Shown here: piece by piece, positions 40,161 through 48,876 of the stretch
Layout of the letters: each line of letters opens with the position of its first letter
Numbering within the stretch: position 1 is the first letter of the stretch
Assembly (NCBI RefSeq): GCF_900156155.1
Contig: NZ_FTMD01000004.1
Location: 62,001 to 126,000 of the forward strand
Direction of reading: 5' to 3'
Origin: Aromatoleum tolulyticum
Lineage (GTDB): Bacteria > Pseudomonadota > Gammaproteobacteria > Burkholderiales > Rhodocyclaceae
Length of the DNA: 64,000 bases
Made by a program: the position numbers and the translations under genes
The notes under the pieces: model-generated
What the model was told of the DNA's origin: nothing
Seen by the model: the letters and a program-made list of their open reading frames with translations, nothing else
The model's database searches: none

Positions 40161-40226
40161 TCGGACTCCGGGGGTGCGCGCCTCCCCGCTTGATAGTTTC
40201 GCCGGGGTGCAATTATGCCCGGAAAT

Positions 40227-40248
40227 CCTTTGTAACACCCGACAAAGG
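40227..40248. promoter_or_regulatory. Inverted repeat between divergent c-di-GMP and peroxidase genes
   Basis: CCTTTGT and ACAAAGG, perfect 7-bp arms with an 8-nt centre, lie midway in the 194-bp divergent spacer. No T tract follows, so an operator is at least as likely as a terminator. Confidence 0.35.
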
Positions 40249-40354
40249 GGGTACTCCTGCTTGCACACGGCATCACCGGGGCGCGTTGGCGACGAACTCG
40301 CCCCCGGCTTCGCGGTCCTACGCACACCCCTGACCCCAACAGCGAGAAAAATCA

Positions 40355-40903
40355 ATGATCCGCGCACTCCTCGCGGCGGCGTGTACTGCCCTGCTGCTCC
40401 CCCTCGGGGCGTTCGCGGCCGGTCCGGCCGACGGCCTTGCCTACCTGGATCACTCCCTGCGCCGGCTGCATTCCGAAGAGATGGTCAATCTGCGCCAGCG
40501 CTACGGCGGCAAGCCGCTGCTGATCATCAACACCGCCAGCCACTGCGGCTACACGGGGCAGTTCAAGGCACTCGAGGCGCTGCACCGGCAGTACAAGGAC
40601 CGCGGCCTCCAGGTGGTCGGTTTCGCATCGAACGATTTTCGCCAGGAAGCCGCGAACGAGGCGGAGGCCGCGCAGGTGTGCTTCGTGAATTACGGCGTGA
40701 GCTTCGACATGTTCGCGCCGATCGGCGTCAGCGGAGACAGCGCCCACCCGGTGTTCCGCGAACTCGCGCGGCAGTCGGGCGCCCCGCGCTGGAATTTCCA
40801 CAAGTACGTGGTGGATCGCAACGGCAAGGTGATCGCGTCGTTCCCGAGCCGGGTCGAGCCGGATTCCCGGGAATTGCGCGACGCGATCGAACGGGCGCTG
40901 TAG
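40355..40903 (+). CDS. Periplasmic glutathione-peroxidase-like protein
   Basis: 182 residues with a signal peptide (1-22, AFAAG), unlike the usual cytoplasmic bacterial Gpx. The peroxidatic cysteine is Cys64 in NTASHCGYTGQF, and the Trp/Asn pair is in WNFHKYVVDRNG. The family's second motif, which normally carries the catalytic Gln (FPxNQF), here reads FASNDF, so Gln is replaced by Asp. In the periplasm a thioredoxin-like partner would be needed to recycle it. Divergent from the c-haem diguanylate cyclase. Confidence 0.88.
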   Translation: MIRALLAAACTALLLPLGAFAAGPADGLAYLDHSLRRLHSEEMVNLRQRYGGKPLLIINTASHCGYTGQFKALEALHRQYKDRGLQVVGFASNDFRQEAANEAEAAQVCFVNYGVSFDMFAPIGVSGDSAHPVFRELARQSGAPRWNFHKYVVDRNGKVIASFPSRVEPDSRELRDAIERAL

Positions 40904-41016
40904 GACGGCAAGACCGCGGGGCGCCCTGCGCCGCGGCCGATGACCGGGGCGGGCAATCGTGACATCATCGCGGTCGCCGCGGGATCCGCCCGCACGCGAC
41001 ACCCGCGAGGCCGCCC

Positions 41017-41715
41017 ATGCCCCCCTCCACCGCACAGCTTGCCGTCCTCGTCGCAGCGTGGACGCTGTACGGACTGATCCATTCCCTGCTGGCCTCGTTT
41101 GCGGTGAAGGGCTTCGTCGCGCGGCACTGGCCTGCCGCGACGCGCGGTTATCGGCTGGCGTTCAACGCCATCGCGGCGCTGCTGCTCGTGCCGCCCGCAT
41201 GGCTCACCTTCGAGCTGCGCGGCCCGTTGCTGTGGGAATGGTCCGGCATCGGCGCCTGGCTCGCGAACGCCGTCGCGCTCGGAGCGCTGGCGGGCTTCCT
41301 GTGGACGACGCGCCATTACGACATGGGCAGCTTTTCGGGCTTCGCGCAGTGGCGCGCGGGTACCCATCGGCCACCGCACGAGGAAGGGCGCCTGCAGCTG
41401 TCGCCGCTGCACCGCATCGTGCGCCACCCGTGGTACTTCCTGGGCCTGCTGATCCTGTGGACGCGCGACATGGATGCTGCGCGGCTGACGTCGTCGCTAT
41501 GCCTCACCGCCTACCTCTGGGTCGGCTCCCTGCTCGAGGAGCGCAAGCTGCTCGCCCTGCACGGCAAGCCATACGCCCGCTACCGTGCCGCCGTCGCCGG
41601 GCTGGTCCCCCTGCCGGGCCGATTCCTTACGCGTAAGCAGGCCGAAGCGCTCCTCGCCGAAGTCGATACCCACACACCCCCTGAGGCTTTTCGTAACAGG
41701 GGCGGGAGAGTATAG
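41017..41715 (+). CDS. Integral membrane NnrU/isoprenylcysteine-methyltransferase-like protein
   Basis: 232 residues with about five transmembrane helices (near 8-28, 44-63, 75-97, 128-148 and 155-170). The C-terminal block LHRIVRHPWYFLGLLILWT followed by EERKLLALHGKPYARYRAAVAGLVP is the shared signature of the ICMT/PEMT/NnrU membrane methyltransferase group. Substrate unknown; NnrU proteins are linked to denitrification, but no such genes are nearby. The 3' end and following spacer carry repeated TTACGC motifs. Confidence 0.82.
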   Translation: MPPSTAQLAVLVAAWTLYGLIHSLLASFAVKGFVARHWPAATRGYRLAFNAIAALLLVPPAWLTFELRGPLLWEWSGIGAWLANAVALGALAGFLWTTRHYDMGSFSGFAQWRAGTHRPPHEEGRLQLSPLHRIVRHPWYFLGLLILWTRDMDAARLTSSLCLTAYLWVGSLLEERKLLALHGKPYARYRAAVAGLVPLPGRFLTRKQAEALLAEVDTHTPPEAFRNRGGRV

Positions 41716-41742
41716 TCCGCGTAAATTTCTGTTTTGTTACGC
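41626..41742. promoter_or_regulatory. Repeated TTACGC half-sites upstream of the GGDEF-EAL gene
   Basis: A perfect 12-bp palindrome CTTACGCGTAAG lies at 41626-41637. A second inverted pair, GCGTAA (41719-41724) and TTACGC (41737-41742), lies 100 bp later. Both are upstream of the start at 41829. The second could also fold as a hairpin. Binding protein unknown. Confidence 0.35.
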
Positions 41743-41828
41743 GTTCTTACACTTCGCCTCGGGCGTCGGACCGGTCCCCGGCGGTGACCGCGTGCGGCGT
41801 CCGCACAGGTCCGGGATCGCCCCACGCA

Positions 41829-44399
41829 ATGACTCCGATCAAGACCATCCGCGGACTCCTGCTGACTGCTGCCGTCGTCTTCTCGACTGCGCTCGCGGTC
41901 GCCACCCAGTACGTGGTATCCGATCTCTACGAGCGCTCGATCCGCGAGGAAGCGATGCGCGACGCGAACACCTTCGCGGAAGTGACTTTCCAGTCGATGT
42001 TCCAGCTGATGCGCACCGGCTGGACGCGCACGCAGCTCGAGGAGTTCATCCGCGCGATCGAGCGTTCCGTCGACAAGACCCAGCACCAGATCACGATCTA
42101 CCGCGCACCGCGCGTCACCGAACTGTTCGGGGAGATCAAGCAGCGCGAGATGGATGCCGCGATACTCGGGGTGATCTCCACCGGCGAGAGCCTGCGCCTC
42201 GATCGCGGCCCGGAAGTACGCTTCATCAACCCCCTGCGTGCCGAGGCCGAATGCCGGCAGTGCCACACGAACGCGCAGCCCGGCGAAGTGCTGGGCGTGA
42301 TCGACGTGCGCCAGGACATCCGGCCGCTCCTCGAGGCCGGCAACCGCCAGTTCATGTTCGCCTTCGCGCCGGTGGTGCCGGTGGCGATCGTGGCGACGCT
42401 GCTGATGGTGGCGTATATCCGCCGCCGGCTGAACAAGGCGATAGCGGGTTTTGCGACGAACATCCGCTCGATCAGCCGGCTTTCGGACCTGAAGCAACTC
42501 GAAAGCGCTTCGCTCGACTTCGGCTTCAGCGAATTCAGCCCGGTGGCGACCGAGGTCAGGCAGCTCATCGAACGCGTGCGCGGCGTGGCCGTCGACAAGG
42601 AGATGCTCGAGTTCGAGATCCGCCTGCTGGAGAAATTCATCCTCACGTCCGACGTCGTCAAGGACTGGCGCGAGTACGTGAATCGCCTGCTCATCGACAT
42701 CGACGGCGTGATGCCGGCCTACGCGCTGTTCTCGATCTTCAAGACCGGCGACGACATCTTCGACCTCGAGGTGTTCTGGCGCTACGCGCCGTCGACGGAA
42801 AGCCGGCAGCTGTTCGAGGAGACGGTGCGCGAATCGCTCCGCCGCAACCCCTACTTCGCCGACGGCTACGCCGTACGCATCGAGCACAACATCGCCGACA
42901 GCTCGCGCAACGCGCCGGAGCTGGCGCGCTGCGACATCGAGGTGCAGACGAAATCCCTGCTGGTCGAGGCGCCCAAGATCGGCGGCATCGTCGGCATCGG
43001 CATGCAGGCGCAGGCCGGCACCGACGCGACGCGCTGGCTGGTGGTCGAGAGCATCCTGTCGACGCTGCTGAACGTGGTCGGCTCGGTGAAGGCGATCGAC
43101 AAGTACACGAAGGACCTCGAGTACTACGCGACGCGCGACCCGCTGACCAACCTCTACAACCAGCGCGTGTTCTGGGAGCTGCTCGATAGCGAGGCCACGC
43201 GCTCGGGTCGCCACGGCTACAAGTTCGGGCTGCTGATGATCGACGCCGACAACTTCAAGTCGGTGAACGACACTTACGGCCACGGCTTCGGCGACGTGTT
43301 CCTGCAGGAGGTCGCGACGGCCATCCGCCGCGCGATCCGCGAGGACGACCTGCTCGCGCGCTACGGCGGCGACGAATTCGTCGCCATCCTGCCCGAGACC
43401 GACCTCGCCGGCACCCTCGAGGTCGCCCAGCGCATCGTCGATATCGTCACCTCGCTGGGGATCGAGACGCCGGACGGCTCGCGCGTGAGCGGCTCGCTGT
43501 CGGTCGGCATGGCGGTCTATCCGGACCATGCCATCGAGACCAAGGACCTGTTCCTGTTCGCCGACAGCATGATGTATCGCGCCAAGTCCGAGGGCAAAGG
43601 CCGGGTGGCGATCCCCACCGAACAGGACGTCGTCGAGGTGTTCCGCTCGCTGTCCGAGAAGAGCATGCTGATCCTCGCGGCGGTCGAGGCGCGCGGCGTG
43701 ATCCCCTACTACCAGCCCATCATCGACCCGAAGACGGGCAAGGTCGAGGCACTCGAAGTGCTCGCGCGCATCCGTCTCGACGACGGCTCCATCCTGGTCG
43801 CCGACGCCTTCGTCGCGATCGCCGAGAAGATGGGCCTGATGCACAAGCTCGACTACATCCTGATGGAGCGCGCGCTCGAGGCGGCAACCGCGGCCGATTA
43901 CCAGGGCCTGCTGTTCCTCAACATGTCGCCGCGCGCACTGGTGCTCAACGATTTCGTGCAGGAGACGCGGCGCATCGCCAGCGCGTCGGGCTTCGACCCC
44001 GCGCGCATCGTGTTCGAGATCACCGAGCGCGAGACGATCAAGAACATGGCGCTGCTCGAGCGCTTCATCAACACCCTGCGGGGCGAAGGCTTCCGCCTCG
44101 CGATCGACGACTTCGGCTCGGGCTTCTCGTCCTTCCATTACGTGAAGCGCTTCCCGATCGACTTCCTGAAGATCGAGGGCGACTTCATCCTCGGCATGAA
44201 GCACAACGACAAGGATCGCGCGCTGGTGCGCAGCATCGTCGCACTGGCCCGCGAGTTGGGCATCCGCACCGTGGCCGAGTATGTCGAAGATGCGGAAGTG
44301 CTCGACAAGGTCGTCGCCCAGTCGATCGATCTCGCGCAGGGCTATCACATCCAGCGCCCCACGCCGTCCATCGAACAGGCCATCGGCATCGGCACCTGA
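41829..44399 (+). CDS. GGDEF-EAL protein with periplasmic c-haem motif
   Basis: 856 residues. TM1 (~9-28), periplasmic domain (~30-175) with CRQCH (Cys142, Cys145, His146) near its end, TM2 (~176-197) and a linker/HAMP-like region. A GAF-like domain (~265-420), a GGDEF domain (GGDEF 513-517, with I-site REDD 504-507) and an EAL domain follow. The EAL domain has EVLARI in place of EALLR, but keeps LDYILME, FLNMSP, EITERE and AIDDFGSGFSS. Both synthesis and breakdown of c-di-GMP are possible. Layout of the sensor part parallels the protein at 38295, suggesting related haem-sensing inputs. The start at 41829 avoids an upstream non-coding extension. Confidence 0.9.
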   Translation: MTPIKTIRGLLLTAAVVFSTALAVATQYVVSDLYERSIREEAMRDANTFAEVTFQSMFQLMRTGWTRTQLEEFIRAIERSVDKTQHQITIYRAPRVTELFGEIKQREMDAAILGVISTGESLRLDRGPEVRFINPLRAEAECRQCHTNAQPGEVLGVIDVRQDIRPLLEAGNRQFMFAFAPVVPVAIVATLLMVAYIRRRLNKAIAGFATNIRSISRLSDLKQLESASLDFGFSEFSPVATEVRQLIERVRGVAVDKEMLEFEIRLLEKFILTSDVVKDWREYVNRLLIDIDGVMPAYALFSIFKTGDDIFDLEVFWRYAPSTESRQLFEETVRESLRRNPYFADGYAVRIEHNIADSSRNAPELARCDIEVQTKSLLVEAPKIGGIVGIGMQAQAGTDATRWLVVESILSTLLNVVGSVKAIDKYTKDLEYYATRDPLTNLYNQRVFWELLDSEATRSGRHGYKFGLLMIDADNFKSVNDTYGHGFGDVFLQEVATAIRRAIREDDLLARYGGDEFVAILPETDLAGTLEVAQRIVDIVTSLGIETPDGSRVSGSLSVGMAVYPDHAIETKDLFLFADSMMYRAKSEGKGRVAIPTEQDVVEVFRSLSEKSMLILAAVEARGVIPYYQPIIDPKTGKVEALEVLARIRLDDGSILVADAFVAIAEKMGLMHKLDYILMERALEAATAADYQGLLFLNMSPRALVLNDFVQETRRIASASGFDPARIVFEITERETIKNMALLERFINTLRGEGFRLAIDDFGSGFSSFHYVKRFPIDFLKIEGDFILGMKHNDKDRALVRSIVALARELGIRTVAEYVEDAEVLDKVVAQSIDLAQGYHIQRPTPSIEQAIGIGT

Positions 44400-44497
44400 G
44401 CCCTGCGCATTTACAATTCGTTATGCTTCCCGGAACCCCGGGCGGGCGGACGCGCTCAAAATAGGGCAGTTCGCTCTTTTCAACCCAGGAGGCAATA

Positions 44498-45190
44498 ATG
44501 AAAAAAACATTGATCGTCACGGCCTTGTCGATCCTGACGGTCGCAGGTTGTGCGCAGAATCCGTTCTACGGCGAACACGCTCAGACCACCCGCGGAGCGG
44601 CCATCGGCGCCGGCGCCGGTGCGATCCTCGGCAACGTCGTCGCCGGTTCGGGCAACCGCACGACGGGTGGCCTGGTCGGTGCCGCGATCGGCGCGACCGT
44701 CGGCGGTCTCGTCGGCCGCCAGATGGACAAGCAGGAAGCCGAGTTGCGCCAGCAGATGGCCGGCACCGGCGTGCAGGTGCAGCGCCAGGGCGACACGATC
44801 CGGCTGCAGGCGCCCGAGAACATCACCTTCGACACCGGGCGTGCCGACGTGAAGCCGCAATTCCAGCCGGTGCTGACGCGCGTCTCGCAGAGCATCCAGC
44901 AATACCCCGACACCGTCGTGCAGATCGAAGGCCATACCGACTCGACCGGCGCGGCGAGCTTCAACCAGACGCTGTCCGAAAACCGCGCCGAGTCCGTGCG
45001 CAGCTACATGACCCAGCGCGGCGTGGACGCGAACCGCCTGGTCGCCGTCGGCTACGGCGCATCGCGACCGGTCGCCGACAACGGCACGCCGCAGGGACGC
45101 GCGCAGAACCGCCGCGTCGAAGTGCTGATCGTGCCCACGCAGGCCCAGCAGCCCGGCGCCATGCAGCCGGCTCCCGGCCCCCGCTACTGA
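44498..45190 (+). CDS. OmpA-family lipoprotein with glycine zipper
   Basis: 230 residues. Lipobox LTVAGC with lipidated Cys18. A glycine-zipper segment (~33-75) is rich in GAxxGAxxG repeats. A C-terminal OmpA-like peptidoglycan-binding domain (~105-220) has ITFDTGRADVKP, VQIEGHTDSTG and the NRRVEV end. It would tie the outer membrane to peptidoglycan, like YiaD. A GGAGG ribosome-binding site lies before the ATG. A long hairpin terminator follows. Confidence 0.92.
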   Translation: MKKTLIVTALSILTVAGCAQNPFYGEHAQTTRGAAIGAGAGAILGNVVAGSGNRTTGGLVGAAIGATVGGLVGRQMDKQEAELRQQMAGTGVQVQRQGDTIRLQAPENITFDTGRADVKPQFQPVLTRVSQSIQQYPDTVVQIEGHTDSTGAASFNQTLSENRAESVRSYMTQRGVDANRLVAVGYGASRPVADNGTPQGRAQNRRVEVLIVPTQAQQPGAMQPAPGPRY

Positions 45191-45210
45191 TCTCGCACCG
45201 GACTCCTGCA

Positions 45211-45260
45211 GCCCCGCCCTGCCCGCGGCAGCCATGCCCGGGCGCGGCGGGGCTTTCGTT
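45211..45260 (+). terminator. Terminator after the OmpA-family gene
   Basis: GCCCCGCC (45211-45218) pairs with GGCGGGGC (45246-45253), followed by TTTCGTT. The inner 27 nt can form an additional GC-rich stem. Confidence 0.7.
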
Positions 45261-45308
45261 ATCGCCCCGCGGTCGCTAACCTAGCGCGTCCAACCCGACT
45301 GCCGCGCC

Positions 45309-46598
45309 ATGCCCCTGTTCGACGAATATCCGCTCCGCCACAAACTGAACGACGAAGTCCACGCGCGCCCCCCGGTCACGCTGGACACGCCGGAATTCGT
45401 CACCTACCTCGCCTTCCTGCACGTCGACGGCAGCGCCGAACGCGAGGCGGATCACCTGCGCCTGCTCGCCGAACAGTTCGAATTGGCGCCGCCGGACACC
45501 GCGTCCGGGCATGTTTTCCTCGATGCCGGCGGATTCCGCCTGAAGTGGGAACGCCACAACGAATTCACCAGCTACACCTTCGTGCGCCGCATCGACTTCA
45601 GCGGCACGAGCGACGACAACCCGCTGCTCGACGTCCCTGCCGCATGGCGGCGCGAGATCCCGGGCCAGCTGCTGGTGGCCACACACGTCGAGCTGCGCGG
45701 CGTCGATGAAGTCGCCCCCGAGACGGTGCTCGCACAGCTGTCGCCGACGGGCACGACCTCGGTCGCGTCGCAGATCGCCGACGGCGCGGGCTGGGTCTTC
45801 ACGGACTTCCAGATCGCCGACGGCTTCTCGCGCTTCCTCGTCCTGGACGCATCGCTGACCCCGCGTCAGGCGGGTCGCACGGTGCAGCGCCTGCTCGAGA
45901 TCGAGACCTACCGCGTGATGGCCCTGCTCGCCTTCCCGGTTGCGAAGGAGGTCGGGCGGCTGCTCGCGCTCACCGAGGACGAACTGGCCGACCTGATGGA
46001 CGCGATGGGCGCGGCGACCTCGCCCGAGGACGAGCGCCATGTGCTGGGCCGCCTGACGCGGCTGGCTGCACACGTCGAACGTTCGGTCGCGCGCACGACC
46101 TTCCGCTTCGGCGCCGCGGCCGCCTATTACCGGCTGGTGCGCCAGCGCATCGACGACCTGCGCGAGGTGCGCGTGAAGGGCTACCCGCCGATACGCGAAT
46201 TCATGGAACGGCGGCTGACGCCGGCGATCGACACCTGCGCGACGGTCGCGCGGCGGCAGGAAGACCTGTCGAGCCGCATCGCGCGCAACTCGCAGTTGCT
46301 GCGCACGCGCGTGGAGATCGAGCTCGAGCGCCAGAACCAGGAGCTGCTCGGCCAGATGAACCGCCGCGCGAAACTGCAGCTGCGCCTGCAGGAGACGGTG
46401 GAGGGCCTGTCGGTCGTCGCGATCACGTATTACGGCTCGCAGCTCGTGCAGTACCTCGCGAAGGGCGTGAAGGACTACATCCACCCGGCCACGCCCGAGG
46501 TCGTCACCGCGGTGTCGATCCCGCTGATCGCCGGCCTGGTCGCCCTGGGGCTGCGCCGCATGCGCCGCCAGCTCGCCGCCGAGGAAGGCGGTCATTGA
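45309..46598 (+). CDS. DUF3422 family membrane-anchored protein
   Basis: 429 residues matching the DUF3422 family: an N-terminal domain starting with [28 protein letters not shown], a central helical region ([30 protein letters not shown]) and a long helix. Two C-terminal hydrophobic segments (~385-425) predict membrane anchoring. The function of the family is not established. No operon partner is evident; purC follows after 71 bp with its own -10-like box. Confidence 0.9.
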   Translation: MPLFDEYPLRHKLNDEVHARPPVTLDTPEFVTYLAFLHVDGSAEREADHLRLLAEQFELAPPDTASGHVFLDAGGFRLKWERHNEFTSYTFVRRIDFSGTSDDNPLLDVPAAWRREIPGQLLVATHVELRGVDEVAPETVLAQLSPTGTTSVASQIADGAGWVFTDFQIADGFSRFLVLDASLTPRQAGRTVQRLLEIETYRVMALLAFPVAKEVGRLLALTEDELADLMDAMGAATSPEDERHVLGRLTRLAAHVERSVARTTFRFGAAAAYYRLVRQRIDDLREVRVKGYPPIREFMERRLTPAIDTCATVARRQEDLSSRIARNSQLLRTRVEIELERQNQELLGQMNRRAKLQLRLQETVEGLSVVAITYYGSQLVQYLAKGVKDYIHPATPEVVTAVSIPLIAGLVALGLRRMRRQLAAEEGGH

Positions 46599-46635
46599 GG
46601 TGGCCATTGAGGGGTGGTCCGCGCCCAAGCTGTCC

Positions 46636-46641
46636 TATAAT
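46636..46641 (+). promoter_or_regulatory. Consensus -10 box upstream of purC
   Basis: A perfect TATAAT 28 bp before the GTG start of purC. TTGAGG at 46607-46612 is too far (23 bp) to be a normal -35. Confidence 0.5.
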
Positions 46642-46669
46642 TGCGCTTTGCCCTGAAAGAGTTTCCATC

Positions 46670-47605
46670 GTGGCCACTCCCCTGTTCGAATCCTCCATCA
46701 AGAGCCTGCAGCTGCTCGGGCGCGGCAAGGTGCGCGACATCTACGCCGTCGATGCCGACAAGCTGCTGATCGTCACCAGCGACCGGCTGTCGGCCTTCGA
46801 CGTGATCCTGCCGGACCCGATTCCGGACAAGGGCCGCGTGCTCACCGCGATGGCGAATTTCTGGTTCTCGCGCCTCGGCCACATCGTGCCGAACCAGCTC
46901 ACCGGCATCGATCCGGAATCAGTGGTGGCCGCCGACGAGCGCGAGCAGGTGCGCGGCCGCGCGCTGGTGGTGAAGCGCCTGAAGCCGCTGCCGATCGAGG
47001 CCGTCGTGCGCGGCTACGTGATCGGCTCGGGCTGGAAGGACTACCAGGACACCGGCGCGATCTGCGGCATCCAGCTGCCGGCGGGCCTCCAGCAGGCGGC
47101 GAAGCTGCCCGCGCCGATCTTCACCCCGGCTTCCAAGGCCGAGGTCGGCGATCACGACGAGAACATCTCCTTCGCCGAGGCGCAGACGCGTTGCGCCGCT
47201 GCGCTGGCGAACGAGCTCGCGGGCACCGGCAGGAACGGCGCCCAGCTCGCCGCGCAGGCGCGCGACGCGGCGATCGCGCTGTACACCGAAGCGGCCAACT
47301 ACGCCGCCGGGCGCGGCATCATCATCGCCGACACGAAGTTCGAGTTCGGTGTCGACGCCGCCGGCACGCTGCACCTCATCGACGAGGCGCTGACGCCCGA
47401 CTCGTCGCGCTTCTGGCCGGCGGACAGCTACCGCGAAGGGATCAGTCCGCCGAGCTACGACAAGCAGTACGTGCGCGACTACCTCGAGACGCTGACCTGG
47501 AACAAGAAGGCGCCGGGACCGTCGCTGCCCGCGGAAGTGATCGCGCGCACCGCGGCGAAGTACCGCGAAGCCTACGAGCGCCTGACCGGCCAGACGCTGG
47601 CCTGA
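46670..47605 (+). CDS. purC: SAICAR synthetase
   Basis: Phosphoribosylaminoimidazole-succinocarboxamide synthase, step 8 of purine synthesis. About 311 residues (the longer eukaryote-like form common in betaproteobacteria). It has [12 protein letters not shown], the ATP-binding [33 protein letters not shown] and [29 protein letters not shown]. The start is GTG at 46670, preceded by GAAAGAG; the residues upstream in the same frame are non-coding in character. In relatives purC follows pgk-pyk-fba directly. Confidence 0.95.
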   Translation: MATPLFESSIKSLQLLGRGKVRDIYAVDADKLLIVTSDRLSAFDVILPDPIPDKGRVLTAMANFWFSRLGHIVPNQLTGIDPESVVAADEREQVRGRALVVKRLKPLPIEAVVRGYVIGSGWKDYQDTGAICGIQLPAGLQQAAKLPAPIFTPASKAEVGDHDENISFAEAQTRCAAALANELAGTGRNGAQLAAQARDAAIALYTEAANYAAGRGIIIADTKFEFGVDAAGTLHLIDEALTPDSSRFWPADSYREGISPPSYDKQYVRDYLETLTWNKKAPGPSLPAEVIARTAAKYREAYERLTGQTLA

Positions 47606-47625
47606 CGACGTCGCAGTCCTTCCGG

Positions 47626-47668
47626 GGCCCGCCCTTCCCGGCATCCTGCCGGGGATGGCGGGCCTTTC
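47626..47668 (+). terminator. Terminator after purC
   Basis: A nested hairpin: outer arms GGCCCGCC (47626-47633) and GGCGGGCC (47657-47664), inner arms CCCGGCA and TGCCGGG, then TTT. Confidence 0.7.
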
Positions 47669-47833
47669 CACGTGCGCTTGCCGCTGGTCACGGAAACGCG
47701 CTCGCAGGCTTGCCGCGAAGTGGGTGAACTTGCCCGAATGCGGCCGCTCTAAGATTCCACCCGGGGGCTATCCCCATCGCCGCAGCGCTGGACGGCTCCG
47801 CCCTCTGGTACTTCCAACTCCAAGGAGGCTGCC

Positions 47834-48607
47834 ATGGCCAAGTCTTACAATACCCTCGACCGCCATTTCAACCTGCCCCACGTCAGGCAGGTCGAAGCAT
47901 CGCGGCCGCTGCAATGGCTGCGCATGGGCTGGGATGACATGCGCGCGAACATGGGTGCGAGCCTGAGCTACGGCCTGATCTTCGCCGTGCTCGGTTACCT
48001 GATCCTCGCCTACGCGACGGGCATGCCTTACCTGTTCACCGCGGCGATCTCCGGCTTCTTCCTCGTCGGACCGCTGGCCGCGGCAGGCCTGTACGAGATT
48101 TCGCGCCGCCACGAGCGCGGCGAAGCGGCAGGCTTCATCGACTCGCTGAAGGGGTTGCGCCAGCACGGCGACCATCTGCTGTACTACGGGGCGTTTCTCG
48201 CCTTCGTGCTGCTCGGCTGGGAGCGCCTGTCGGCGATCCTGTTCGCATTGTTCTATCACGGCGTTCCGCCGGACATGGCGAACTTCTTCCAGGATGTGTT
48301 CCTGTCCGGCAACTACGTGCATTTCGTCGTTTCCTACCTCGTCGTCGGCGGTGCGCTCGCCGGCCTCGTGTTCGCGCTGTCGGTGGTGTCGGTGCCGATG
48401 CTGATGGACCGCAGCAGCGATATGGTGACGGCGATGATGACGAGCGCCCGTGCGGTCGGCTTCAACCTCGGCGCGATGGCGGTCTGGGCCGCGCTGATCG
48501 TGGCGCTGATCGGGCTCGGGTTCGCGACGATGATGATCGGCATGGTGGTGCTGCTGCCGCTCGTCGGCCATGCCACGTGGCATGCGTACAAGGATCTGGT
48601 CGAGTAA
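47834..48607 (+). CDS. DUF2189 family integral membrane protein
   Basis: 257 residues with about six transmembrane helices. It has the DUF2189 features: an N-terminal cytoplasmic segment RQVEASRPLQWLRMGWDDMRANMGASLSYGLIFA and the FFLVGPLAAAGLYEISRRHERGE motif. It also has VPMLMDRSSDMVTAMMTSARAV. Biochemical role unknown; family members often occur near respiratory genes. An AAGGAGG ribosome-binding site precedes the ATG. The 228-bp region upstream contains only the purC terminator and no other recognised feature. Confidence 0.9.
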   Translation: MAKSYNTLDRHFNLPHVRQVEASRPLQWLRMGWDDMRANMGASLSYGLIFAVLGYLILAYATGMPYLFTAAISGFFLVGPLAAAGLYEISRRHERGEAAGFIDSLKGLRQHGDHLLYYGAFLAFVLLGWERLSAILFALFYHGVPPDMANFFQDVFLSGNYVHFVVSYLVVGGALAGLVFALSVVSVPMLMDRSSDMVTAMMTSARAVGFNLGAMAVWAALIVALIGLGFATMMIGMVVLLPLVGHATWHAYKDLVE

Positions 48608-48636
48608 GCGGGCAGGATGCCGCCCGAACGCCGCGT

Positions 48637-48740
48637 GGCGGGATACGCCTGCGGCTCCTCCCGCCCTACATTCGTGGCCTGTGACACGCGTAATGGACCA
48701 ACGACTTTGTAGGGCGGGAGGAGCGAAGCGCATCCCGCCA
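48637..48740. repeat. REP/BIME-like inverted pair of repeats
   Basis: Two ~33-bp units in opposite orientation (48637-48670 and 48708-48740) share TGTAGGGCGGGAGGAGC and end in ATCCCGCC. Each is itself a stem (GGCGGGA with TCCCGCC) with a variable GC-rich centre, and the 37-bp spacer is unrelated. The layout is that of bacterial REP doublets. The rest of the 269-bp spacer before prlC shows nothing else clear. Confidence 0.85.
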
Positions 48741-48876
48741 ATCCCGGCATCGGGTCGCGCGCACGCTTCCCGACGCAGTCCCTGCGGTTAGAATGACCGG
48801 GCGGGGCTGCGCGCGCCCGACTCGCAGCGCTGTTCCCGCCCCTTCCAGAACGATCATTGCGCCAGCCGAGAAACGC

